Below are positions 1 to 6,319 of a DNA stretch of 7,569 bases, in pieces. The notes under the pieces are model-generated. The model saw only the letters and a program-made list of their open reading frames with translations, had not been told where the DNA came from and did no database searches. The position numbers and the translations under genes are program-made. Each line of letters starts with the position of its first letter. Position 1 is the first letter of the stretch. This DNA is from Candidatus Gastranaerophilales bacterium (lineage in GTDB: Bacteria; Cyanobacteriota; Vampirovibrionia; Gastranaerophilales; Gastranaerophilaceae), in assembly GCA_021205645.1 (NCBI GenBank), contig JAJPXE010000071.1:1-7569 (forward strand), read 5' to 3'.

Positions 1-320
1 TTTTTAAATATATCAGTTAGTCTGCCCAATGCAACACCGTCATCGGCAAAGAAATACTCTCCCGAATTATCGGTATACCTGAAAGCCGGATGTGCACTGG
101 TGTCATCCCTTTTAATGCATACATCTTTAGAAACAATGCTGTTAGCTTCTTTGGAAAATACATCATTTTTCAGTTTTTGACCGATTTTGTCGTACATTTT
201 TAGTTCTTCACTCAAATCAAGCATATCCCCTGTTTTAACACCTCTTGAATTAGTATATGTCTTGAATGCGATACCAAATGTGATATTATTCGGCTTATTG
301 CAGTCGATTTTATTCATCAT
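1..320 (-). CDS. Hypothetical protein, N-terminal 106 residues (runs off left edge)
   Basis: An open frame reads leftward from ATG at 320-318 to the edge of the window without a stop, giving at least 106 residues. A second ATG follows at once (317-315), and an AGGGAAAAGGA stretch lies just upstream, so either Met could start. The protein begins MMNKIDCNKPNNITFGIAFK and is polar and charged, with no signal peptide or membrane segment in the visible part. Near residues 77-97 is an aromatic/acidic stretch containing HPAFRYTDNSGEYFF. I do not recognise the family. The early N-x-I-T-F-G motif reminds me of short N-terminal motifs seen in many lineage-specific hypothetical proteins of gut Melainabacteria, but that is an impression only. 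The gene lies downstream of rpsG on the same strand, separated by a strong terminator, so it probably has its own promoter in the AT-rich stretch at 321-368. Confidence 0.7.
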   Translation of the reverse strand, partial: MMNKIDCNKPNNITFGIAFKTYTNSRGVKTGDMLDLSEELKMYDKIGQKLKNDVFSKEANSIVSKDVCIKRDDTSAHPAFRYTDNSGEYFFADDGVALGRLTDIFK

Positions 321-368
321 CAAATCCTTTTCCCTAAATAAATTGTTATAGTTGTTAATTTATTAGAA

Positions 369-402
369 AATAAAGAACCCTGCACAAACAGGGTTCTTTA
401 TT
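369..402 (-). terminator. Rho-independent terminator after rpsL-rpsG
   Basis: A perfect 14-bp inverted repeat (369-382 with 389-402; core AAGAACCCTG / CAGGGTTCTT) encloses a 6-base loop. It begins 5 bases past the rpsG stop. Reading on the minus strand the stem is followed by a T-rich run (TTTTCTAATAAATT). It ends the rpsL-rpsG transcript, so no fusA or tuf is co-transcribed. Its symmetry could also stop transcription coming from the left. Confidence 0.9.
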
Positions 403-406
403 AAGT

Positions 407-874
407 TTATCTGTAATGAGCGAATGCTTTGTTAGCTTCTGCCATTTTGTGGGTATCTTCACGCTTTTTGCAAGCGGAGCCCTGACCGTTGGAAGCATCC
501 ATCAGCTCATTAGTAAGTTTATCAATAAAAGATTTTCCGCCTCTGTTTTTAGCAGCAGCGATTAACCATGATGAAGCAAGAGCAAAACCTCTGTCCGGTT
601 TAACTTCGATAGGTACCTGATATGTCGAACCTCCGATACGTCTTGCTTTGACTTCCAGAAGCGGAGTTGCGTTTTGCAATGCCTTTTGGAATATTTCAAT
701 CGGGTTATCGTTTACTCTTTCTTTGATTTTTTCCATTGTAGCGTAGAATATTTTTTCTGCTAAGGATTTTTTACCGCGGCGCATAATTCTGTTAATAAAC
801 TTAGAAATATCAACGTTGTTGTAAATAGGATCCGGAGCAGGTATTCTTTTTTCAGGTTTTGAACGTCTTGACAT
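407..874 (-). CDS. rpsG: 30S ribosomal protein S7
   Basis: S7 is a primary 16S rRNA-binding protein that nucleates the 30S head and lines the E-site and mRNA exit region. The 155 residues match the usual bacterial length of about 156. Family hallmarks are visible: an MSRR start, FINRIMRRGKKSLAEKI near residues 26-42, LQNATPLLEVKARRIGGSTYQVPIEV near 66-91, and the terminal MAEANKAFAHYR. The final residue after HYR seen in many cyanobacteria is absent. The start codon overlaps the rpsL stop by one base (TAATG). Its ribosome binding site, AGGGAGGT, lies inside the last codons of rpsL, which indicates translational coupling. The gene is followed by a terminator rather than by fusA, unlike the standard str operon. 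Confidence 0.98.
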   Translation of the reverse strand: MSRRSKPEKRIPAPDPIYNNVDISKFINRIMRRGKKSLAEKIFYATMEKIKERVNDNPIEIFQKALQNATPLLEVKARRIGGSTYQVPIEVKPDRGFALASSWLIAAAKNRGGKSFIDKLTNELMDASNGQGSACKKREDTHKMAEANKAFAHYR

Positions 875-1251
875 TATTTCTTACCTCCCTTTTTAGCGCC
901 GTATTTAGAGCGGCTTTGAGCTCTGTTAGCAACACCTGCAGTATCCAGTGTGCCTCTGACAATGTGGTATCTGACACCCGGAAGGTCTTTAACACGACCG
1001 CCCCTAATCAGAACAACACTGTGTTCTTGTAGGTTATGACCGATACCCGGAATATAAGAAGTTACTTCAAATCCGTTTGTTAATCTGACTCTGGCAACTT
1101 TTCTAAGTGCAGAGTTTGGTTTCTTAGGGGTTGTTGTATAAACCCTTGTGCATACTCCACGTCTTTGAGGACAATTCATCAAAGCAGGAGATTTTGTTTT
1201 GTCTGTTAGTTTTTTACGTTCTTGACGTACTAACTGATTAATTGTAGGCAT
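874..1251 (-). CDS. rpsL: 30S ribosomal protein S12
   Basis: S12 sits at the 30S decoding centre and affects decoding accuracy. The 125-residue protein has the signature TTTPKKPNSALRKVARVRL (about residues 39-57) and RGGRVKDLPGVRYH (83-96). The lysines that change in streptomycin-resistant strains, K43 and K88 counting Met, are both present, as is Pro45, so a sensitive wild-type form is predicted. Asp89 is the residue that is beta-methylthiolated in E. coli. The start PTINQLVRQER and the stretch TSYIPGIGHNLQEHSVV closely resemble cyanobacterial S12 as I remember it. A clear AAAAGGAG lies 7 bases before the ATG at 1251-1249. This is the first gene of a two-gene operon with rpsG, divergent from rpmI. 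Confidence 0.98.
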   Translation of the reverse strand: MPTINQLVRQERKKLTDKTKSPALMNCPQRRGVCTRVYTTTPKKPNSALRKVARVRLTNGFEVTSYIPGIGHNLQEHSVVLIRGGRVKDLPGVRYHIVRGTLDTAGVANRAQSRSKYGAKKGGKK

Positions 1252-1551
1252 TATTTTCTCCTTTTTGTTTTATTACACCGGCAACACACCGTGTTTTTCC
1301 GGGAACCCTTACTTATTCCGGCAGTGTTTGCTTTTTATACTCTGAACCGTTAAATTTAACTCAAAAATTCCGGCTAAAGTGTATATTCATCTAACTACAC
1401 ACATGGTCTAATGTCAATGAAGAAACTTTGAATTGTGTATTTATGTTGCGTAAACACTTGCATACAAAATTTTATATAGTAAACTTAATACAGTCGGAGT
1501 ATAGTGCGTTGGTATGCCTTACCCGAAATCAAACAGAAAAGGAGAAATAAA
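1252..1551. other. Divergent intergenic region between rpsL and rpmI
   Basis: About 300 bases without a convincing gene, holding the start signals for both ribosomal operons. On the rpsL side the untranslated leader (1252 to about 1382) contains a perfect 12-base palindrome GTTAAATTTAAC (1349-1360) and several CCGG tetramers that could pair in alternative ways. On the rpmI side the sequence at 1420-1490 is AT-rich with several weak promoter-like pairs (for example TTGAAT at 1429-1434 with TAAACA 17 bases later), none compelling. The frame upstream of rpmI can be extended to 1504, but the Shine-Dalgarno site at 1538-1544 fits the start at 1552. No infC or other gene is present. Confidence 0.7.
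1389..1417 (-). promoter_or_regulatory. Putative sigma-70-type promoter for rpsL-rpsG
   Basis: On the minus strand a perfect -35 box TTGACA (1417-1412) is followed after 17 bases by TTAGAT (1394-1389), a weak -10 box. Transcription from here would give a leader of about 130 bases before rpsL. The -35 match is strong and the -10 match is only 3 of 6. Confidence 0.4.
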
Positions 1552-1761
1552 ATGCCAAAGATGAAAACACACAAATCTGCTGCTAAGCGGTATAAAATCA
1601 CGTCAACAGGCAAAATTCAGAGAAGACGTGCCGGTATCGGTCATTTGCTTCAACACAAATCAGGTTCCAGAAAACGTAAACTGTTCAGCGAAATTACAAT
1701 CGCTCAGGGTCAGGTTGATCTGGTGTCTAAAGAGTTACCATACAAGAAGTATTCAAGATAG
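1552..1761 (+). CDS. rpmI: 50S ribosomal protein L35
   Basis: L35 is a small, very basic 50S protein. The ATG at 1552 is chosen because it gives the canonical start MPKMKTHKSAAKRYK and is preceded by AAAAGGAG with 7 bases of spacing. A longer frame from 1504 would add 16 residues foreign to the family. The product is 69 residues, slightly longer than the usual 64-67. Conserved features are TGKIQRRRAGIGHLLQHKS (about residues 19-37) and the RKRKL that follows. It stands first in an rpmI-rplT pair, 12 bases before rplT. The usual upstream partner infC (initiation factor IF-3) is missing. Confidence 0.96.
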   Translation: MPKMKTHKSAAKRYKITSTGKIQRRRAGIGHLLQHKSGSRKRKLFSEITIAQGQVDLVSKELPYKKYSR

Positions 1762-1773
1762 GAGTGTTGGAAA

Positions 1774-2127
1774 ATGAGAATAAAACGTGGAAATGTATGC
1801 CGCAACAGACATAAAAAAATATTAAAATTAGCAAAAGGTTTTAAAGGTGCAAGAAGCAGAATATTTAAGGTCGCTAATTGTGCTGTTATGAAAGCACTTA
1901 AGTATGCTTACAGGGACAGACGAACCACAAAACGCAATATGCGCCGTCTGTGGATTGTCAGAATAAACGCAGCTGTCAGAGCGCAGGGATTAAGCTATTC
2001 AAGATTTGTAAATGCCTGCAAAAAAGCTGATATTGTTGTTAACAGAAAAATGTTGGCAGACTTGGCGGTTAATGAACCTGATGCGTTCGCAATAGTTGTC
2101 GAAAAAGCGAAAGCAGCCATTGCTTAA
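1774..2127 (+). CDS. rplT: 50S ribosomal protein L20
   Basis: L20 binds 23S rRNA early in 50S assembly and in several bacteria represses its own operon by binding the mRNA leader. The 117-residue length is normal. The long basic N-terminal helix (RIKRGNVCRNRHKKILKLAKGF, split around residues 2-23), the YRDRRTTKRNMRRLWIVRIN stretch (46-65) and GLSYSRF (73-79) are typical, and the whole reads most like cyanobacterial L20. The rpmI stop codon TAG forms part of the Shine-Dalgarno sequence (TAGGAG) for rplT, which suggests coupled translation. A hairpin terminator follows 26 bases after the stop. Autoregulation through the short rpmI leader is possible but is not shown by the sequence. Confidence 0.98.
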   Translation: MRIKRGNVCRNRHKKILKLAKGFKGARSRIFKVANCAVMKALKYAYRDRRTTKRNMRRLWIVRINAAVRAQGLSYSRFVNACKKADIVVNRKMLADLAVNEPDAFAIVVEKAKAAIA

Positions 2128-2153
2128 TATTGCTAAATTTTATAGATATTTAT

Positions 2154-2190
2154 AAAAACAGCTAATTTATTTTTTAGGTTAGCTGTTTTT
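2154..2190 (+). terminator. Rho-independent terminator after rpmI-rplT
   Basis: A 12-bp perfect stem pairs AAAAACAGCTAA (2154-2165) with TTAGCTGTTTTT (2179-2190) around a 13-base T-rich loop. The 3' arm ends in five T residues. It lies between the rplT stop and the 5' end of rnpB, so the rnpB promoter must overlap it or lie very close. A TAAGAT at 2194-2199 could be the rnpB -10 box. Confidence 0.85.
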
Positions 2191-2206
2191 GTGTTAAGAT
2201 AAACAC

Positions 2207-2557
2207 AGGTAAAGCAGCCGGATAATCGCGCCTTAGCGGGTGAGGAAAGTCCGTGCATTCAAGAACAGGGTACCGGAGAAACTCCGGACGGCGTGAGCCG
2301 GTGGATAGTGCCACAGAAATGAAGACTGCCGATGGACATAATTTGTCACAGGCGAGGGTGCAACGGTGAGTTAAGAGCTTCACCGGTGATATCGAAAGGT
2401 ATCAGCCAGGTAAACCCTACCCGAATGCAAGATTAACTCGAGGGATATAAAGGCTGTTCGCCAACTTCGGAAATATCGCTAGAGGTTATGAGTAATCATA
2501 ATCCCAGACAGATGATTATCTAAAAACAGAACACGGCTTATGAGCTGCTTTACCTTT
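2207..2557 (+). ncRNA. rnpB: RNase P RNA, bacterial type A
   Basis: This is the catalytic RNA that removes 5' leaders from pre-tRNA. Ends are set by helix P1, GGTAAAGCAGC (2208-2218) with GCTGCTTTACC (2544-2554), followed by a T run. P2 pairs GATAATC (2221-2227) with GATTATC (2514-2520). The universal core is present: GAGGAAAGTCC (2242-2252), GTTAAGAGC, GGTAAACCCTACCCG and ACAGAACACGGCTTA (2526-2540). CCGTG (2251-2255) pairs with CACGG (2532-2536), where E. coli has CCGGG with CCCGG, a compensated change that supports the fold. A GAAA-capped hairpin spans about 2385-2402. P3 is reduced to a tiny hairpin (CGC/GCG near 2229-2238). The region matching L15 reads GAGGGATATAAAGGCTG and lacks the GGU expected opposite the tRNA CCA end. 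Exact ends are estimates. Confidence 0.96.
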
Positions 2558-2765
2558 TTATTTACGTAAATATGCCATATATCCTGTAAGGACCGGGGTA
2601 AGGTGTCTGTCCTCTTTATCACCTGTGCGAGATAAATATATTGTAGGAATTGAAATTTTTTACATGCACATTAAAAAAAATAAATTAAAAATTTATAAAG
2701 TTGTTTTATTTATAATGTTTTAATGATAGGATATTCACTGAAGCTTTAATTTTAAGGAGAGGGTT
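2558..2765 (+). promoter_or_regulatory. rnpB-glmS intergenic region with probable glmS promoter and leader
   Basis: The first half (2581-2637) is GC-richer and contains three short helices that overlap and exclude one another: AGGAC/GTCCT, AGGTG/CACCT and TTTATC/GATAAA. The second half is extremely AT-rich and holds a perfect TATAAT at 2711-2716, though without a good -35 box 17 bases upstream. A strong AAGGAG lies 6 bases before glmS. I saw no glmS ribozyme core. Confidence 0.35.
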
Positions 2766-4610
2766 ATGTGCGGAATAGTCGGATATACAGGTAATAAATC
2801 AGCCATTGATATTTTATTAAACGGTCTGACCAAGCTTGAATACAGAGGTTATGATTCATCGGGAGTTGCAGTTGAAATAAACGGACAGGTAGAAATGTAT
2901 AAAGCTGAAGGTAAACTCCAGAATCTTAAAGATGTAATAGAACCTGTAAAAACGGAGGTTGTCCGCTCAACAATAGGTATCGGTCATATAAGATGGGCAA
3001 CGCACGGAGCCCCGACTACCATTAATGCTCATCCACACTCATGTAATTGCGGACGGCTTGTTATTGTACATAACGGAATTATTGAGAACTTTAAAGAACT
3101 CAAAGAAGAACTTGAGGCACAGGGATGCGTATTTAAATCACAAACAGATACCGAAACTGTCGCACACCTTATAGCAAGAGAATTCTCAAAGGTCAAAAAC
3201 CTCACGGAAGCAGTCAGAATTGCAGCACGAAGAATAGAAGGTGCTTATGCACTCTGTGTGATACATCAGGATGTAAAAGATACAATAGTCGCAACAAAAC
3301 GAAATGCACCGCTTCTGGTGGGTATCGGAGAAAATGAATACTATGTAGCTTCGGATGTTCCCGCTATTATTGATTATACTAAAAAAACCGTCTATCTTGA
3401 TGATAACCAGATTGTTACACTTACGCCAAATTCAATAAAGCTGATAAACGAGTACAGCGTTGAGCTGCCGCTCAAGATTGAAACTCTGCCGTGGGAACCC
3501 GTTTCACTCAGTAAAATGGGATATAAACATTATATGCTCAAAGAAATTCACGAGCAGCCGGGCATTATAAGGAACCTTTTAAGCGGAAAGATAGTAGGTT
3601 TAGACAATCCGCTTAATCTAAGTGAAGTAAAAATAGATAAAGAAACCTTAAAACATCTCAACAGAGTCCAAATAGTTGCCTGCGGTACATCACTACATGC
3701 CGCAATGATAGGCAAATATATACTTGAAGATTTTTGCGGAATAGCTGTTGATGTCGAACCGTCAAGTGAATATATTTACAGAAAAACAGTCACAGATGAA
3801 AACACGCTTGTAATAGGTGTTTCACAATCAGGGGAAACTGCGGACACAATCACTGCAATAAAACAATCCAAAAAGAAAGGTTCACATATACTTATAGTGA
3901 CCAATCGACCGGATTCAACGATGGCAAGAGAAGCAGACAGTCTTATATCGGTTTGTGCGGGCATTGAAGTCAGCGTTGCCGCCACAAAATCCTATATGGC
4001 GCAGCTTATTTCATTCTATATGCTTGCTATATATATGGCAGAAATCAAAAATTCAACAGATAAAGACCTGCTTATTAAACTCAAAAAAGAGTTGATAAAA
4101 CTTCCTGAAAAAACGGAAGAAATTCTGTCACAGGAAAATACTGTCAAATTATGTGCAAGAAAGTATGCAAATGCAAAGAATTTTGTATACATAGCACGGG
4201 GAATTAATAATGCAACCGCACTTGAGGGTGCATTGAAACTTAAAGAAATAAGCTACATCAATGCAACGGGATATCCGGCTGGCGAGTTAAAACACGGTCC
4301 TATTGCAATGCTTGACGAAACACTTCCGGTACTTTCTATAATGATGAAGGGAAAGGTTTATGATAAGATTTTATCGAATAGTGAAGAGGCAAAAGCAAGG
4401 AATGCAAGAATGATAGCATTGACAAATTCCACTGACGAGAAGTTGAAAGATTTGTTCGATGATATAATAAGAGTTCCTGACACTGATGAATATTTATCAC
4501 CGATACTTGCAATAATTCCGCTGCAATTGCTAGCATATTATATAGCCGAGTTCTTAGGCAAGGATGTTGACCAGCCGAGAAACCTCGCCAAATCGGTAAC
4601 CGTAGAATAA
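2766..4610 (+). CDS. glmS: Glutamine-fructose-6-phosphate aminotransferase (isomerizing)
   Basis: GlmS is cytoplasmic and converts fructose-6-phosphate plus glutamine to glucosamine-6-phosphate and glutamate, the first step toward UDP-GlcNAc for peptidoglycan and LPS. The 614 residues fit the family (about 609). The N-terminal class II glutamine amidotransferase domain (about 2-215) has the nucleophile Cys2, R75-W76, N103-G104 and D128. Two SIS sugar-isomerase domains follow (about 295-430 and 465-600), with CGTS (307-310) and SQSGET (353-358) for phosphate binding, and K491/E494, H510 and K609, which match E. coli K485/E488, H504 and K603. The C-terminus PRNLAKSVTVE is canonical. The start is fixed by MCGIVGYTG and by AAGGAG 6 bases upstream. 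A 57-codon ORF begins one base after the stop, suggesting coupling. No active-site residue is missing. Confidence 0.98.
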   Translation: MCGIVGYTGNKSAIDILLNGLTKLEYRGYDSSGVAVEINGQVEMYKAEGKLQNLKDVIEPVKTEVVRSTIGIGHIRWATHGAPTTINAHPHSCNCGRLVIVHNGIIENFKELKEELEAQGCVFKSQTDTETVAHLIAREFSKVKNLTEAVRIAARRIEGAYALCVIHQDVKDTIVATKRNAPLLVGIGENEYYVASDVPAIIDYTKKTVYLDDNQIVTLTPNSIKLINEYSVELPLKIETLPWEPVSLSKMGYKHYMLKEIHEQPGIIRNLLSGKIVGLDNPLNLSEVKIDKETLKHLNRVQIVACGTSLHAAMIGKYILEDFCGIAVDVEPSSEYIYRKTVTDENTLVIGVSQSGETADTITAIKQSKKKGSHILIVTNRPDSTMAREADSLISVCAGIEVSVAATKSYMAQLISFYMLAIYMAEIKNSTDKDLLIKLKKELIKLPEKTEEILSQENTVKLCARKYANAKNFVYIARGINNATALEGALKLKEISYINATGYPAGELKHGPIAMLDETLPVLSIMMKGKVYDKILSNSEEAKARNARMIALTNSTDEKLKDLFDDIIRVPDTDEYLSPILAIIPLQLLAYYIAEFLGKDVDQPRNLAKSVTVE

Positions 4611-4611
4611 A

Positions 4612-4785
4612 ATGGAAATCATATCAGAGATTATAAACATAAAAAATAATGGCGCACCGGATACCGGATACATAGAAAGTGAGCTTAAAGCTCTCGGTAT
4701 TAACCCTTTAAGGTGGTCAATTGTAAAGATTAGCAAAGATTTTTTTACTATAAATACTGCTTATGATAGAATTACTGTGGAATAA
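4612..4785 (+). CDS. Small hypothetical protein (57 aa) coupled to glmS
   Basis: An ATG at 4612, one base after the glmS TAA, opens a 57-codon frame ending in TAA at 4783-4785. The product starts MEIISEIINIKNNGAPDTGY and continues with a predicted amphipathic helix (IESELKALGI, residues 21-30), then NPLRWSIVKI and a likely beta strand FFTINTA. It has no signal peptide, membrane segment or cysteine. There is no strong Shine-Dalgarno sequence, so translation would depend on coupling to glmS. The gene-like amino-acid composition, the tight junction and the fact that it fills most of the glmS-ahcY gap argue for a real gene. I do not recognise the family. The pattern of a small alpha/beta domain hints at a regulatory or RNA/protein-binding role, but that is a guess. 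It may be co-transcribed with ahcY, 60 bases downstream. Confidence 0.6.
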   Translation: MEIISEIINIKNNGAPDTGYIESELKALGINPLRWSIVKISKDFFTINTAYDRITVE

Positions 4786-4845
4786 TTTGTGTAAAGTTAA
4801 CACTCAATAATGTGACTAAATAACCAAACAGGAAAGAAGGTTTTA

Positions 4846-6162
4846 ATGAACAGTATCGTGGTGGACAAAAAATCAATTATGAATAACTCTTTAGAGCAGA
4901 ATACGAGTATATTAGAAAAGTCCGATATAAAGGATATAAATCTTGCACAGCAGGGTAAAAACAATATTGAATGGGCATTTAGGAACATGCCTGTATTGAT
5001 GAAAATTAAAGAGAGATTTATAAAAGAACAGCCGTTCAAAAATTTAAGATTATCGGCATGCGTTCATATAACAAAGGAAACAGCGGCATTATGCACCGTA
5101 ATGCAGGCAGGCGGTGCTGATGCTGTTCTTGTAGCATCAAATCCTTTATCAACACAGGATGATGTTGCGGCCGCTCTGGTGAAATACTGGGGGATACCTG
5201 TATTAGGTTATGCAGGTGAATCGGTAGAAACATACCGTTCACACGTAAGAGCGGCTCTTGATCATAATCCTGATATAGTAATAGATGATGGTTGTGATGT
5301 TGTATCAACAATTCATTCGGAGCGTCCCGGGCTTGCGAAGAAAATAATCGGTTCTGCGGAAGAAACCACCACCGGTATTATCAGACTTCAGGCATTGGAA
5401 GCTCAGGGTAAGCTGGCGTTTCCTGCTGTCGGTATCAATACAAGCTTAACAAAACACTTATATGATAATCGTTACGGAACCGGTCAGAGCGCATTAGACG
5501 GAATTATGCGTGCAGCAAATGTTCTTATAGCAGGCAAAACAGTAGTAATTTCCGGCTACGGCTGGTGCGGACGGGGCTGTGCATTGAGAGCAAAAGCACT
5601 CGGAGCAAATGTTATAGTCTGCGAGGTTGATGCACTCAAAGCATTGGAAGCAGCGATGGAAGGTTACAGAGTTATGCCAATAGCCGATGCAGCTAAGATT
5701 GGTGATATTTTTCTGACAGTTACGGGAGATAAACACGTTGTCGATGTTCACCATATTATGGATATGAAAGATGGTGCAATTGTGTGTAATGCAGGACATT
5801 TTGACCACGAAGTCAACGTTCCTGAGTTAAAGAACAAAACCGTTGAAATCAACAAAATAAGACCATACCTTGATGAATATAAGCTTAACAACGGTAAATC
5901 TGTGTATGTACTTGCGGAGGGCAGACTTGTAAATCTTGTAGCAGCGGAAGGACACCCGGCAAGTGTTATGGATATGAGCTTTGCAAACCAGGCACTCGGT
6001 ATGGAATTTATTGTTAAAAATCAAGGAAAATTAGAGAACAAACTATACACTTTGCCGAGAGAAGTTGATGAAAAGATTGCACGGCTCAAACTCGAGGCAA
6101 TGGGGATCAAGATTGATACACTCACAGCAGAACAGGAAGAATATTTAAATAGCTGGAAATAG
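4846..6162 (+). CDS. ahcY: Adenosylhomocysteinase (S-adenosyl-L-homocysteine hydrolase)
   Basis: This NAD-dependent cytoplasmic enzyme splits S-adenosylhomocysteine into adenosine and homocysteine, relieving product inhibition of methyltransferases. The 438-residue protein has the substrate-domain motifs H74-I-T-K-E78, DDGCD (147-151), EETTTG (172-177), N198, K203 and D207-N208 (equivalent to human N181, K186, D190-N191). A Rossmann motif GYGWCG (237-242) with E260 binds NAD. GHFD (317-320) and AEGHP (367-371) are intact. It lacks the C-terminal Lys/Tyr tail and the 40-residue insert of many bacterial and plant enzymes, so it belongs to the short class found in cyanobacteria, archaea and Thermotoga. 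The loop before the catalytic Lys reads INTSLTK where cyanobacteria have VNDADTK. The start is supported by GGAAAGAAGG 5 bases upstream. A strong terminator follows. Confidence 0.97.
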   Translation: MNSIVVDKKSIMNNSLEQNTSILEKSDIKDINLAQQGKNNIEWAFRNMPVLMKIKERFIKEQPFKNLRLSACVHITKETAALCTVMQAGGADAVLVASNPLSTQDDVAAALVKYWGIPVLGYAGESVETYRSHVRAALDHNPDIVIDDGCDVVSTIHSERPGLAKKIIGSAEETTTGIIRLQALEAQGKLAFPAVGINTSLTKHLYDNRYGTGQSALDGIMRAANVLIAGKTVVISGYGWCGRGCALRAKALGANVIVCEVDALKALEAAMEGYRVMPIADAAKIGDIFLTVTGDKHVVDVHHIMDMKDGAIVCNAGHFDHEVNVPELKNKTVEINKIRPYLDEYKLNNGKSVYVLAEGRLVNLVAAEGHPASVMDMSFANQALGMEFIVKNQGKLENKLYTLPREVDEKIARLKLEAMGIKIDTLTAEQEEYLNSWK

Positions 6163-6190
6163 TATTCAATGAATAATACTATAGTCTTGA

Positions 6191-6219
6191 AAGACCGGTA
6201 ACAATTACCGGTTTTTTTT
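6191..6219 (+). terminator. Rho-independent terminator after ahcY
   Basis: ACCGGTAA (6194-6201) pairs with TTACCGGT (6205-6212) around a CAA loop. The stem can be extended by A-T and G-T pairs at 6191-6193, and a run of T residues to 6219 follows. It lies 29 bases past the ahcY stop. A small palindrome TATTCAATGAATA (6163-6175) directly after the stop is separate. Confidence 0.92.
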
Positions 6220-6319
6220 ATATAATTACACTTTCTATCTTCTGTATTTTTCTGCGCTCTGGTAATATTTCTGTCACCTGTGTAACAAAATATTAATAAA
6301 ATAACTCACAAACAGCAAA

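Noticed and set aside
1504..1551. Longer N-terminus for L35 from ATG at 1504
   Set aside because: The extra 16 residues are foreign to L35, and the AAGGAG at 1539-1544 points to the ATG at 1552.
2174..2383. Minus-strand ORF of 69 codons
   Set aside because: It lies antisense inside rnpB, whose conserved structure explains the sequence.
2580..2625. SRP (4.5S) RNA-like GGACCGG motif
   Set aside because: The required GGAAGG-AGCAGC loop partner is absent; only a short chance match.
2558..2765. glmS ribozyme/riboswitch upstream of glmS
   Set aside because: The conserved ribozyme core could not be found, the region is mostly A/T runs, and the element is mainly known from Firmicutes.
4786..4845. 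SAH riboswitch before ahcY
   Set aside because: Only 60 AT-rich bases, with no G/C-rich pseudoknot core; a small GTGT/ACAC repeat is too weak.
4797..6024. Minus-strand ORFs of 65-104 codons opposite ahcY (also 3776-3985, 4336-4536 and 4554-4736 opposite glmS and the small ORF)
   Set aside because: Low-complexity shadow frames of strongly conserved genes, with Cys/His/Ile-rich compositions and no ribosome binding site.
2619..6282. TCACCTGTG occurring twice (2619-2627 and 6274-6282)
   Set aside because: A nine-base match with unrelated flanks can be chance; no further copies seen.
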